DNA from: an uncultured SAR116 cluster alpha proteobacterium
Lineage (GTDB): Bacteria; Pseudomonadota; Alphaproteobacteria; Puniceispirillales; Marisalimonadaceae
Direction: 5' to 3'
DNA: 64,000 nucleotides
NCBI GenBank assembly: GCA_902543145.1
Contig: CACBXG010000006.1
Span: 1-64,000, forward strand
Shown here: in pieces, positions 53,391 to 62,538 of the stretch
Numbering within the stretch: the stretch's first letter is position 1
Layout: the number at the start of each line of letters is the position of its first letter
The notes under the pieces: generated by a model
What the model saw: the letters and a program-made list of their open reading frames with translations, nothing else
The model's database searches: none
Told to the model about the DNA's origin: nothing
Made by a program: the position numbers and the translations under genes

Positions 53391-54803
53391 TTATCTATTA
53401 AGTTTTAGAATTTCAGTTACATCTATTGGGTATTCACCTGTAAAACAATGATCAGTAAATTGAGGTGTCTTAGAGTTTCTTTTTTCACACCCCATTGCTT
53501 TGTAGGTACCATTTAATGAAAGAAAAAATAATGATTTAGCTCCAACTAATTTTGTCATTTCTTTTAAACTAGATTTAGAAGCAATCAATTGATTATAGTT
53601 TGGTGTATCAATACCATAAAAATCTGGGTGCAAAATTGGAGGGCATGAAATCCCTAAATGAACTTCATTTGCCCCTGCTTCGTAAACCATTTTTACAATT
53701 TTGCTCGCTGTTGTCCCTCTAACTATTGAGTCATCAATTAATATAACTTTTTTATTTTCAATACATGATCTATTGACACTATGTTTCAGTTTTACTCCAA
53801 ATTGTCTTATGGTTTGGGAGGGCTCAATAAAAGTACGACCAACATAATGACTTCTAATTATACCAAGTTCAAATGGGATTTGTGATTTTTGTGAAAATCC
53901 TATAGCTGCTGAAACTCCTGAATCTGGGATTGGAACAACTACATCTGCAATTATATCATTTTCAATAGCTAATTGTTCACCAAGAGCTTTTCTGTATGTA
54001 TAAACTGTTTTATTTCCTACTATACTGTCAGGGCTCGCAAAATAAATTCTCTCAAAAATACAAGGTCTTTCAGGGATTTTTTTAAAGGGTTTAATAGACT
54101 CCATTCCACTTTCAGTGATCACAATCATCTCACCATTTTCTATGTCACGTACATACTTTGCTCCTATCATATCTAAAGCACAGGTTTCTGAAGCTAAAAC
54201 AGGAGAACCATTTTTATCACCTAGAACTAAAGGTCTAATCCCAAAAGGATCTCTTACACCAATAAGTTTTTTATTTGTTAAGATTACAAGTGAATAAGCT
54301 CCTTTTATCTGATGGAGTGTATCTATTAGCTTATCAATTATTTTGTTCTTTTTTGATCGCGCAACTAATTGAAGAATAATTTCAGTATCAGACGAAGTTT
54401 GAAAAATAGAGCCACTTTCTACTAATTGTTTTTTTATTGAATAAGTATTTGTTAGATTTCCATTATGTGCGCATGCAAATCCTCCAATAGCTAAATTTGC
54501 AAAAAAAGGTTGTAGATTTTCAGGTTTGGATTCACCAGTTGTAGAATATCTGACATGGCCTATGGCTGTTTTGCCAGGAAGTTTAGACAAAATATCCTTA
54601 TTGTTGAAATTGTCTCCAACTAAACCTTGTTTACGTACTGAATGAAAAGCTTTTCCATCAAAGCTGACTATTCCTGCGCCTTCTTGACCTCTATGTTGAA
54701 GTGAATGAAGCCCTAAAGTAGTTAGAACAGAGGCTTCTTTAGTCCCAAAAATACCAAATACTCCACATTCTTCTTTAAACTTATCATTCATTTTGCAGTA
54801 CAT
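53391..54803 (-). CDS. purF: amidophosphoribosyltransferase PurF
   Basis: Catalyses the first step of purine synthesis, PRPP plus glutamine to phosphoribosylamine. 470 aa. The N-terminal nucleophile is Cys13 in EECGVFGIFG, exposed after removal of a 12-residue leader. The glutaminase domain has GHVRYSTTGESKPENLQPFF. The PRPP-binding motif is VILIDDSIVRGTTASK. I kept ATG 54803, because AGGAAG lies 5 bases upstream; ATG 54791 has no binding site. It follows cvpA by 24 bp, the classical pairing. Confidence 0.96.
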   Translation of the reverse strand: MYCKMNDKFKEECGVFGIFGTKEASVLTTLGLHSLQHRGQEGAGIVSFDGKAFHSVRKQGLVGDNFNNKDILSKLPGKTAIGHVRYSTTGESKPENLQPFFANLAIGGFACAHNGNLTNTYSIKKQLVESGSIFQTSSDTEIILQLVARSKKNKIIDKLIDTLHQIKGAYSLVILTNKKLIGVRDPFGIRPLVLGDKNGSPVLASETCALDMIGAKYVRDIENGEMIVITESGMESIKPFKKIPERPCIFERIYFASPDSIVGNKTVYTYRKALGEQLAIENDIIADVVVPIPDSGVSAAIGFSQKSQIPFELGIIRSHYVGRTFIEPSQTIRQFGVKLKHSVNRSCIENKKVILIDDSIVRGTTASKIVKMVYEAGANEVHLGISCPPILHPDFYGIDTPNYNQLIASKSSLKEMTKLVGAKSLFFLSLNGTYKAMGCEKRNSKTPQFTDHCFTGEYPIDVTEILKLNR

Positions 54804-54827
54804 TATATCTTCCTAGAATTATTTTTT

Positions 54828-55364
54828 TCACAATTCTTTTGCTCTTTCATTATCAGATTTTAATTCTTCATGATTGAAAAACTCTATCAACATTTCAGCT
54901 GAAAAATTTATGTATTTGAATGAATATGCTTCAAGAAGCGTGTCAGGTAAATTTTTATCTTTACCTATTAAATATAAAAATCCTAAATAGAATAAGAGAA
55001 TTAGTAAAAAACCTCTTAAAGCACCAAAAACAAATCCACAAATTTTATCAAAAATCAAGACTCCATTTACATCAAACTTTGGGGACAACCAATTTGAGAT
55101 AAAACTAGATAAAATTAGAGTTCCTAAAAATGGAAAACCAAAAGCAAGAAAATCTACAATTATTTCTTGTGATATATGATCTAACAATTTTAATTTAAAT
55201 TTTTCAAAGAAATTAAATGCTAAAATCAATGACAAAATCCAAGAAATAATACTAAAGAATTCTTTAACAAATCCTCTCAATGTGGCTACTAGGCAAGATG
55301 TAAGAATAACTCCAAAAACTATAATATCGATTATATTAAAATATAGATTATTAAAATATTCCAT
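54828..55364 (-). CDS. cvpA: CvpA family membrane protein
   Basis: 178 aa with four hydrophobic segments (IDIIVFGVILTSCLVATLRG; then about 30-50, 65-85, 100-128). The CvpA hallmark after the first segment, LRGFVKEFFSIISWILSLIL, is clear. The C-terminal tail is acidic and soluble. CvpA is required for colicin V export in E. coli and linked to envelope stress elsewhere; exact biochemistry is unknown. It abuts radA (the radA stop shares base 55364) and precedes purF, as in many proteobacteria. Confidence 0.9.
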   Translation of the reverse strand: MEYFNNLYFNIIDIIVFGVILTSCLVATLRGFVKEFFSIISWILSLILAFNFFEKFKLKLLDHISQEIIVDFLAFGFPFLGTLILSSFISNWLSPKFDVNGVLIFDKICGFVFGALRGFLLILLFYLGFLYLIGKDKNLPDTLLEAYSFKYINFSAEMLIEFFNHEELKSDNERAKEL

Positions 55365-56731
55365 CAGTCTCTTTGATCTTTATTAATTAATTCCACTAGG
55401 TCACTCAAAATACTAAGGTTGTTATAACGCATATCTTCATTAATTATAACTTTTTGTTTAGTGGGAAGGTTAATTTTATTGAAACCTAATTTAGATGCTT
55501 CTTTAATTCTTAATTCTGGTTGATTAACTTTTCTAATTTCTCCTGAGAGGCCAACTTCACCAAAAAAAACACTGGAAAACGATAAGGGAATATTTTTAAC
55601 AGAAGAAATTATAGCTGCTGCTACAGCTAAATCTGCAGCTGGTTCAAATAATTTAATACCTCCTGCAATATTCAAAAAAATGTCCATATTGGAGAGATGA
55701 ATTTTACACCTTGCCTCTAATACAGCACATAACATCGCAAGCCTTGATATGTCCCAACCTACTATTACTCTTCTTGGTGTCGCTAATGTAGAATGAGTAA
55801 CTAATGCCTGAATTTCCACTAAAATAGGCCTGGTGCCTTCTAAGCCAGCAAAAATTGAAGTTCCTGATATATTTTTTTGTCTATCTGACAAAAACATTGC
55901 TGAAGGATTTACAATTTCTTTTAAACCATTACTTAACATTTCGAATACACCGATTTCATTATTAGCACCAAATCTATTTTTAAAACTTCTTAAAATCCTA
56001 TATTGAAAATTATTATCTCCCTCAATGTATAAGACAGTATCAACCATATGTTCTAAAACTTTTGGTCCAGCTATAGCTCCATCTTTTGTTAGATGACCAA
56101 TTAAAATTAGTATCGTATTTGTTTTTTTTGCAGCTAGTATTAATTCATGTGCACTAGCTCTTACTTGTGACACCGTTCCAGGTGAACTCTCTAATTGTGG
56201 TAAATACATAGTTTGTATAGAATCAATTACTAATACACATCGTTTTTTTTCTGAATTTATTGTAATGGAAATGTCAGAGGCATTTGTGATTGAAGCAAAT
56301 TCTATATCATTATTATTAACACCTAAACGATCAGCTCTCATTTTTATTTGAGATAAACTTTCCTCTCCAGAAACATAGATACATTTTTCTTTTTGATCAG
56401 ACAGTTTGCCTACGAGTTGTAATAATAAAGTAGACTTTCCAATACCAGGGTCTCCACCAATTAGAGTTACCGAACCCGGAACAAAGCCACCTCCAATAAC
56501 TCTATCTAGCTCATTAAGATTAGTTTTAATCCTTGAATACTCGTAATTGACATCATTCAGCTTTTCAAAGTTTATTCTTTTCCCTCTTGATTTGGATAAA
56601 ACACCAGAGGGTTTAGAATTATTTTCTTCAACTATTGTATTCCATTGATTACATTGTTCGCATTTGCCAATCCATCTTGAATAAATATTTCCACAAGATT
56701 GACAAATAAATTGTTTTTTGGATTTTATCAT
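55364..56731 (-). CDS. radA: DNA repair protein RadA
   Basis: 455 aa, full length. Zinc finger at about residues 9-27 (CQSCGNIYSRWIGKCEQC). RecA-like core with Walker A GGDPGIGKSTLL (about 93-104). The RadA-specific KNRFG motif is present (SFKNRFGANNEIGVFEM). The Lon-like C-terminal domain follows (VEIQALVTHSTLATPRRVIV; FGEVGLSGEIRKVNQ). It promotes branch migration in recombination. It overlaps the upstream mlaF gene by four bases (56728-56731). Confidence 0.96.
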   Translation of the reverse strand: MIKSKKQFICQSCGNIYSRWIGKCEQCNQWNTIVEENNSKPSGVLSKSRGKRINFEKLNDVNYEYSRIKTNLNELDRVIGGGFVPGSVTLIGGDPGIGKSTLLLQLVGKLSDQKEKCIYVSGEESLSQIKMRADRLGVNNNDIEFASITNASDISITINSEKKRCVLVIDSIQTMYLPQLESSPGTVSQVRASAHELILAAKKTNTILILIGHLTKDGAIAGPKVLEHMVDTVLYIEGDNNFQYRILRSFKNRFGANNEIGVFEMLSNGLKEIVNPSAMFLSDRQKNISGTSIFAGLEGTRPILVEIQALVTHSTLATPRRVIVGWDISRLAMLCAVLEARCKIHLSNMDIFLNIAGGIKLFEPAADLAVAAAIISSVKNIPLSFSSVFFGEVGLSGEIRKVNQPELRIKEASKLGFNKINLPTKQKVIINEDMRYNNLSILSDLVELINKDQRD

Positions 56732-57501
56732 TTAAAAAATATTTCAGAATTAATTGGTTTGACAAATTCTTGTATTTTTTTATTTCTTGAATTAAACATT
56801 TCTTTTGGTGTGCCAGTCCATGAAATTGTTTGCTTATCAATTAAGATTACCTTGTCAGCAATTCTACATACTGATGCCATATCATGAGTAATTGTAATCG
56901 CGCTTCCTCCAACTGTTTTAACAGCTGTTTTAATTAACTCATCTATTAAACTTCCTGTCACAGGGTCTAATCCAGAGGTAGGTTCATCAAATAATAAAAT
57001 TTTTGGATTTCCACAAATTGCTCTTGCAATAGCAACTCTTTTTTGCATCCCGCCTGAAATTTCAGAGGGATATAGATCTAAAATTTCAGGTTGAAGTCCT
57101 AGTTGTTTAATTATTGAAAATGCTAGTTGTTTACCCTGTTTGTTATTAATTTTTTCTTTATTAGCTGTTTTAAAAATTATATTTTCCCAATTTTTAAGAG
57201 AATCAAATAAAGCGCCATGTTGAAAAGTAATACCAAGATCTAGCAAAAGTTTCTCTTTTAAATTTCTAGATAAATTTACCATTTCAGTGTCATTAATTAC
57301 AATTGATCCTTTATCAGGTTGTAATATGCCAATTATATTTTTTAAAAGTACAGATTTTCCTGAACCAGACGCGCCAATAATTGCTAGAGACTCTCCTTCG
57401 AGTAATTGAAAATTTATATTTTTAAGCACAAAATTGTTGTTAAAGCTCTTTGATAAATCACTTATTTTTATTATAACTTTTTTGTTATTTCTTTTTTCCA
57501 T
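56728..57501 (-). CDS. mlaF: phospholipid/lipid ABC transporter ATP-binding protein MlaF
   Basis: 257 aa ABC ATPase. Walker A GASGSGKSVLL (about 38-48), signature EISGGMQKRVAIARAI, Walker B ILLFDEPTSGLDP. The GGMQKR form is typical of the MlaF/Ttg2A group that powers retrograde lipid transport between the membranes. It lies three bases after mlaE. The substrate-binding MlaD gene that often follows is absent; radA follows instead, so MlaD must be elsewhere. Confidence 0.92.
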   Translation of the reverse strand: MEKRNNKKVIIKISDLSKSFNNNFVLKNINFQLLEGESLAIIGASGSGKSVLLKNIIGILQPDKGSIVINDTEMVNLSRNLKEKLLLDLGITFQHGALFDSLKNWENIIFKTANKEKINNKQGKQLAFSIIKQLGLQPEILDLYPSEISGGMQKRVAIARAICGNPKILLFDEPTSGLDPVTGSLIDELIKTAVKTVGGSAITITHDMASVCRIADKVILIDKQTISWTGTPKEMFNSRNKKIQEFVKPINSEIFFK

Positions 57502-57504
57502 ATT

Positions 57505-58305
57505 TTAACCAAAAAATAATGCTGTTATAATATATGTACTTGTTAAAATCATCACAGATGAAATAACTACTGATGATGTTGTTGCAAACCCAACTCCTTC
57601 AGCTCCTTTGCTTGCATTATATCCAAAATAACAACTTACCATTGATATTATTAAGCCAAATACAGCAGCCTTTACAGTACCTTGTATAATGTCAATTAAT
57701 TGTAAATATTCCATTGTTGCATAAAGATATAGACTTGGATTAAAATTGAGTTTGTAAATAGCTATTATATAACCTCCTAATATACCAATTGTATTTCCAA
57801 TTAAAACTAAAAGAGGTATACAAACAAATGATGCAATTATTTTAGGTGCTATTAAATATTGCATAGGTCTAGTGCCTAATGTTCCTAGGGCATCTATCTG
57901 TTCAGTAACTCTCATAGTTGCTATTTCTGCAGCCATTTTTGCCCCTATACGACCTGCCACCATCAAACCTGTTAATACTGGGCCTAATTCTCTAGTAATT
58001 GAGGCTAAAACAATTCTTGCAACAGTAGACTCTGAGTTAAAGTCAGTAAAACCGTTATAAGTCTGTAGAGCTAAAACCATACCTGAAAAAAATGTAGTTA
58101 GACCGACTACAGGTAATGAGAAGTATCCGATATCTAATATTTGTTGAAAAATCTTTTTAAAATACCAAGGTGGTTTAAATACCCAATAGAGAGCACTTCC
58201 AAAAAAAATAAAAAAATGTCCAATACTTGCAACAAAATTGATAAATTTTTTCCCTGTTGTGCCGAGAATTTCTAAAAAAAGATCGAGCAAAGTTAACCAC
58301 CACAT
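57505..58305 (-). CDS. mlaE: lipid ABC transporter permease MlaE
   Basis: 266 aa permease with about five to six hydrophobic segments. MlaE hallmarks: RELGPVLTGLMVAGRIGAKM and EIATMRVTEQIDALGTLGTR, followed by VAPKI-type LIAPKIIASFVCIPLLVLIG. Paired with mlaF directly downstream. It lies 16 bp after alr in the same strand run, an alr-mlaE-mlaF-radA order familiar in alphaproteobacteria. Confidence 0.93.
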   Translation of the reverse strand: MWWLTLLDLFLEILGTTGKKFINFVASIGHFFIFFGSALYWVFKPPWYFKKIFQQILDIGYFSLPVVGLTTFFSGMVLALQTYNGFTDFNSESTVARIVLASITRELGPVLTGLMVAGRIGAKMAAEIATMRVTEQIDALGTLGTRPMQYLIAPKIIASFVCIPLLVLIGNTIGILGGYIIAIYKLNFNPSLYLYATMEYLQLIDIIQGTVKAAVFGLIISMVSCYFGYNASKGAEGVGFATTSSVVISSVMILTSTYIITALFFG

Positions 58306-58321
58306 TCAAAATTGATAAGAG

Positions 58322-59404
58322 CTAATATTTTCTATCTAAACGATCACCCATAAGTGTTAATAGCTCATAGCTTATAATGTTATTATTCTTAAGTATATGT
58401 TCAATATTAGAATTATCTAATAAACAAATGTGATCTCCTTCTTTTAGCTTGTTTTTTTTAATGTCAGTAATATCTAGAACAAAACTATCCATAGTTATAT
58501 TACCAACAATTTTACACTTTTCATTTCCAATAAAAAAAACACTATTTGTTTTTAATATTCTTAGCCATCCATCAGCATAACCTACTCCAACTGTAGCAAG
58601 TATCGAACTTCTTTTTAAAACATCAATTCCACCATATGAAACTTTTTCGCCGGCATTTACTTTTTTTATTTGAATAATTGGAGCATATAATTTTATGGGT
58701 AAATTTAATTTTTTTGAATTAAAATAAAAACTTTTACCAAAATTATCTATTCCATATAAACCAATGCCAGGTCTAGTTTGATCAAAACAAAAATTGGATC
58801 CAAGTTTTATTCCATGAGTATTTGCAAAACTAACTTTTATATTTGGAAAGTTGCTAGAAAAATTTTTAATTTCATTAAGTTGAAGCAAATTAATTTTACT
58901 TTCATTTTCATTTGCATTTGAAAGATGAGACATAATGTAATCAATCCTTACATTATTTAATAAGTCTCTATTATAAATTAAAAAATCTTTTTCTTTCTTA
59001 TTTAAACCCAATCTATTCATTCCAGTATCAATATTGATAATAGCTTTTTGTTCTGTAAATGTTGTTGAAAAATTATTTAATCTTTTAAGTTGTTCAAGGT
59101 TATTTAAAATTGGAGTTAAATTGTTTTCAGCATAAATTCTTTGATTGCCTTCCAAATAACCTTCAAAAATAGCAATTGATATTTTGCTAGAGTTAAATTT
59201 TTTTCTAAGTTTTAATCCTTCAAAAATATTTGCTACATAAAAATAATTACACCCACTTTCTAATAATGCACCAGCCACTTCTATCATACCCATACCATAA
59301 GCATTAGCTTTTACAACTGCAGCAGCTTTCCCATTAGAGGCGGTATTTATTAATTTCCAGTTATATCGAATATCATCAAGAGAAATTTTTAAAATAGATT
59401 TCAT
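58322..59404 (-). CDS. alr: alanine racemase
   Basis: 360 aa PLP enzyme making D-alanine for peptidoglycan. The PLP lysine is in AAVVKANAYGMGMIEV (about residues 28-43). The internal INIDTGMNRLGL motif and the second catalytic region GEKVSYGGIDV with GYADGW are present, and the C-terminal domain holds GNITMDSFVLDIT. Normal length. It lies 32 bp after dnaB. Confidence 0.95.
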   Translation of the reverse strand: MKSILKISLDDIRYNWKLINTASNGKAAAVVKANAYGMGMIEVAGALLESGCNYFYVANIFEGLKLRKKFNSSKISIAIFEGYLEGNQRIYAENNLTPILNNLEQLKRLNNFSTTFTEQKAIINIDTGMNRLGLNKKEKDFLIYNRDLLNNVRIDYIMSHLSNANENESKINLLQLNEIKNFSSNFPNIKVSFANTHGIKLGSNFCFDQTRPGIGLYGIDNFGKSFYFNSKKLNLPIKLYAPIIQIKKVNAGEKVSYGGIDVLKRSSILATVGVGYADGWLRILKTNSVFFIGNEKCKIVGNITMDSFVLDITDIKKNKLKEGDHICLLDNSNIEHILKNNNIISYELLTLMGDRLDRKY

Positions 59405-59436
59405 AAAAAGATAATAAACAAATTTAAATAATTTTA

Positions 59437-60930
59437 CTAATAGATTTGGTCTGGTAAACGCTCACTTTGGACTAAATCCATGAACCTTGTAAGTTTTGCC
59501 TCAAACTGTACTTGGATGACGCCTGTTGGTCCATGACGTTGTTTAGAAATAATAATTTCTGCCTTTCCATCAGCAGCACTTCTTCTATCCTGCCATTTTA
59601 TAAACCGTTCATTAAAACTTTCTTGATTTTCATTCTCTCTTTGACTTGGTTCACTCTTATCAAGATAGTATTCTTCTCTATATACAAACATTACTACATC
59701 AGCATCTTGTTCGATAGACCCTGATTCTCTTAAGTCTGCTAGTATAGGTCTTTTGTCTTCTCTTTGTTCAACAGCCCTACTTAACTGAGATAAAGCTAGT
59801 ATAGGAACATTTAATTCTTTTGCTAATGATTTTAAGCCTCTAGTAATGTTAGATATTTCTTGGACTCTGCCTTGACTTTCACTGGATTTTGATCCTTGGA
59901 TTAATTGTATATAATCAATTATAATTAAGCCCAATCCATTTGTTCTCTTTAATCTTCTTGCTCTTGATGCAATTTGACTAACAGAGATTGCAGGAGTATC
60001 GTCAATAAAAAAAGGTAGGCTGTGTATGTTATTTTGAGTTACAACAAGTTTTGAAAACTCATCATCATTAATATCACCACTTCTTAATCTGTGAGAATCG
60101 ATAGTAGACTGCTCTGCAAGTATTCGTTGAGCTAATTGTTCTGCTGACATTTCTAAAGAGAATATTAATATTGATTCATTTTGATCTGATGTACTGCTTT
60201 TAGCTGCATTAAAACCAATATTTGTAGCCAAAGCTGTCTTTCCCATTGCAGGTCTTCCAGCTAGAACAATAAGGTCTGATTTATTCAAACCTCCCAAATG
60301 ACGATTTATTCCAGAAAATCCAGTATCTATTCCAGATAATTTACCTTTTCTATTGTAGGCTGAATTAATTTGTTTAGTTGTGCTAGCTAGGACTGTTTTA
60401 AAATCGGACGGTCCCGAATTAATTTGATCTTTTTCAGCTAGATTATATAATTTCTCTTCTGTATTCGATATCTCTTGATCAGGAGTGGTGTCAATAGTAG
60501 GGTGATTTGCCATTTGAATCATTTCATCCGCTATAACTATTAAACATCTTCTGACATAACAATTACGTATTTCTTCAGCATAAAATTTAGCTTTACTTAG
60601 AGATAAAACACCATCTCTTAGGTCTATAAGATATTGTTCAATATCTATATCTAAATTGTGTTTATTATCATTAAGATAGTTTTTTAATGTAAGAGGGTCC
60701 GCTAAGCGACCATTATCAATTAATGAAACACAGGCATCATAAATATTGGAATGAAGAGGATCAAAAAAATAATTAGAACTGAAATGTGTTGGTAGATTTT
60801 CTAAAATCTTATTATCATATAGTATTGAACCTATAAGACTTTGTTCAGCCTCCAGGTTTTGAGGCATTACATTTTTATTTTTTGTTGTCTCATTAGAATT
60901 AACATAGTCATCGACTAAACTATCATCCAT
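59437..60930 (-). CDS. dnaB: replicative DNA helicase DnaB
   Basis: 497 aa. N-terminal DnaG-interacting domain: NLEAEQSLIGSILYDNKILE. Walker A is GRPAMGKTALATNI in the RecA-like C-terminal domain, followed by LIFSLEMSAEQLAQRILAEQ, IDYIQLIQGSKSSESQGRVQ and the arginine-finger region with KQRHGPTG. I chose ATG 60930, which sits 6 bases after AGGAG; a TTG start at 60951 would place that binding site inside the gene. No intein is present. Confidence 0.96.
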   Translation of the reverse strand: MDDSLVDDYVNSNETTKNKNVMPQNLEAEQSLIGSILYDNKILENLPTHFSSNYFFDPLHSNIYDACVSLIDNGRLADPLTLKNYLNDNKHNLDIDIEQYLIDLRDGVLSLSKAKFYAEEIRNCYVRRCLIVIADEMIQMANHPTIDTTPDQEISNTEEKLYNLAEKDQINSGPSDFKTVLASTTKQINSAYNRKGKLSGIDTGFSGINRHLGGLNKSDLIVLAGRPAMGKTALATNIGFNAAKSSTSDQNESILIFSLEMSAEQLAQRILAEQSTIDSHRLRSGDINDDEFSKLVVTQNNIHSLPFFIDDTPAISVSQIASRARRLKRTNGLGLIIIDYIQLIQGSKSSESQGRVQEISNITRGLKSLAKELNVPILALSQLSRAVEQREDKRPILADLRESGSIEQDADVVMFVYREEYYLDKSEPSQRENENQESFNERFIKWQDRRSAADGKAEIIISKQRHGPTGVIQVQFEAKLTRFMDLVQSERLPDQIY

Positions 60931-60998
60931 AATCTTATCTCCTGAAGGCAATGGAGATTAATTTTTATTAATCTATCAATAAAAAACAAGACTATCAT

Positions 60999-61688
60999 TT
61001 ATTCTTCTTCTTTATCTTCTTTTTCTGTTTTATTTTTATCTTTATCTATAGTGTCTAGTTTATTTGAAGTCTCAGTGTTATTTGTTTCTAAAACTTCTTT
61101 TGGATCTTTGTCAATTTTTATATAATTGTTTTTCTTTTCAAAACGTTTTGCATCTTTTTGTGCCCTCTCTGATCTTATATCTCCCCCAGTTATTTCTGTC
61201 GTAATAATAGCCTTGCCAGATTTTGATTGTTCTTTTGCTTCCTCAGTTGATCTAGCTATATTTAATTTTAATTTTACATATACTTCTGGATGAAGTTTTA
61301 TTGACACATCTTCAAATGATAAGGTTTTAAGTGTTTTATTTAAAACAATCTGAGACTTATTGATTGATAAACCTAGGTTTGTTACTTCTTGAGCAATGTC
61401 TTTAGCTGAAACAGAACCATATAATTGACCAGACTCACTCGCAGCCCTTATTATAATTATTTCTTTAAATTTTAGGTTTTTAGCTAAATTTTCAGCTTCT
61501 TTTTTTCTTTCTATATTTTCACCTTCGAGTTGTGCTTTCTTATCTTCAAACATTTTAATGTTTTCTTTAGAAGCAAATACAGCTTTTCCTTGTGGTAAAA
61601 GGAAGTTTCTTGCATATCCAGACTTAACTGTTACCAGATCACCTATTTGACCTAATTTTTCAATACGTTCTAATAATATAATGTTCAT
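60999..61688 (-). CDS. rplI: 50S ribosomal protein L9 with charged C-terminal extension
   Basis: 229 aa from ATG 61688, with GGAG 6 bases upstream; an open frame to 61715 is not supported. The N-terminal signature LVTVKSGYARNFLLPQGKAV (about residues 18-37) and the linker helix plus C-terminal domain (to about 148) are standard. Residues about 150-229 form a Lys/Glu/Asp-rich tail (DKDKNKTEKEDKEEE) that roughly adds half again to the usual 150-aa length. Long L9 tails are known in some alphaproteobacteria. Part of the rpsF-rpsR-rplI operon. Confidence 0.95.
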   Translation of the reverse strand: MNIILLERIEKLGQIGDLVTVKSGYARNFLLPQGKAVFASKENIKMFEDKKAQLEGENIERKKEAENLAKNLKFKEIIIIRAASESGQLYGSVSAKDIAQEVTNLGLSINKSQIVLNKTLKTLSFEDVSIKLHPEVYVKLKLNIARSTEEAKEQSKSGKAIITTEITGGDIRSERAQKDAKRFEKKNNYIKIDKDPKEVLETNNTETSNKLDTIDKDKNKTEKEDKEEE

Positions 61689-61701
61689 TTGATTCTCCGA
61701 T

Positions 61702-61956
61702 TTAACCAACAACATAAGGCATTAAAGCTAGAAACCTGGCTCTTTTAATAGCTTTAGAAAGTTCTCTTTGTCTTTTGGCTGAAACTGCAGAAATCCTAGA
61801 TGGTATTATTTTTCCTCTTTCAGACACATATCTTGTTAATACTTTTAGATCCTTATAGTCGATTTCAGGAGTATTAGGAGCTGCAAATGGGCAAGATTTT
61901 CGTCTTTTTTGATTAGGCTTTCTAAGAGCTTCTCTTGTTATGTTAAATTGTGTCAT
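61702..61956 (-). CDS. rpsR: 30S ribosomal protein S18
   Basis: 84 aa. The signature [20 protein letters not shown] then [20 protein letters not shown] and [15 protein letters not shown] are as expected for the family. S18 forms a heterodimer with S6, encoded 12 bp upstream. The rplI start lies 13 bp downstream. Confidence 0.97.
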   Translation of the reverse strand: MTQFNITREALRKPNQKRRKSCPFAAPNTPEIDYKDLKVLTRYVSERGKIIPSRISAVSAKRQRELSKAIKRARFLALMPYVVG

Positions 61957-61968
61957 ATTTTTATTCCA

Positions 61969-62355
61969 TTATTGTTCGTAGCCAAAAACTTCAATGTTTT
62001 CATCTGCAATTGATTCATTCTTTGATCTGTCAGATTTATTAACCATTAAAGGTGAGGGTTTATGATTAATAGATTTAATTTTAATTGTAAGAAATCTAAT
62101 AATATCTTCATCCAATCTCATTAACCGTTCATATTCTTGAATAGCTTCTGGAGGGCCATCAATATTTAAGAGCATATAATGCCCTTTTCTGTTTTTATTG
62201 ATTTTGTAAGCTAGGTTTCTAACGCCCCAATTCTCTCTTTTTACAATTTTACCTTCAAAAGATTGAATAATTGCTATAAATTTTTCTAATAATGTTTCAA
62301 ATTGACCAGGAGTTAGGTCTTGTCGTCCAATTATTACACTTTCGTATAATGCCAT
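61969..62355 (-). CDS. rpsF: 30S ribosomal protein S6
   Basis: 128 aa. N-terminal MALYESVIIGRQDLTPGQFE, the core ENWGVRNLAYKINKNRKGHY and MLLNIDGPPEAIQEYERLMR are standard. A short acidic tail (ENIEVFGYEQ) follows. It is first gene of the operon, with AGAAGGAGAAAACG giving a strong binding site. The 183-bp gap to the divergent fabD contains two hairpins on this strand's leader. Confidence 0.97.
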   Translation of the reverse strand: MALYESVIIGRQDLTPGQFETLLEKFIAIIQSFEGKIVKRENWGVRNLAYKINKNRKGHYMLLNIDGPPEAIQEYERLMRLDEDIIRFLTIKIKSINHKPSPLMVNKSDRSKNESIADENIEVFGYEQ

Positions 62356-62375
62356 CGTTTTCTCCTTCTGGCTTT

Positions 62376-62416
62376 TGGGTGTTAATACCCAGGTTATCCA
62401 GCAAGTAATTTGCTGG
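62376..62416 (-). promoter_or_regulatory. hairpin-forming leader of rpsF (candidate autoregulatory element)
   Basis: Two inverted repeats lie in the transcribed direction of rpsF. The first is a 7-bp stem CCAGCAA/TTGCTGG (62398-62404 with 62410-62416, 5-base loop); the second, nearer the gene, is a weaker GGGT/ACCC stem (about 62377-62390). S6:S18 is known to repress its own mRNA through a leader stem in many bacteria. I cannot confirm the family-specific bulge here, so this is only a candidate. Confidence 0.35.
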
Positions 62417-62538
62417 AAAGGAGCACATAAATAATAATAAGATTTATGTTGGTATTTTATTTATTTGTGGAACATAAATGTTTATAAAAATTATGCAATA
62501 AATAATTATAAATTTTTAATAATTTACGAGGAATAAAT

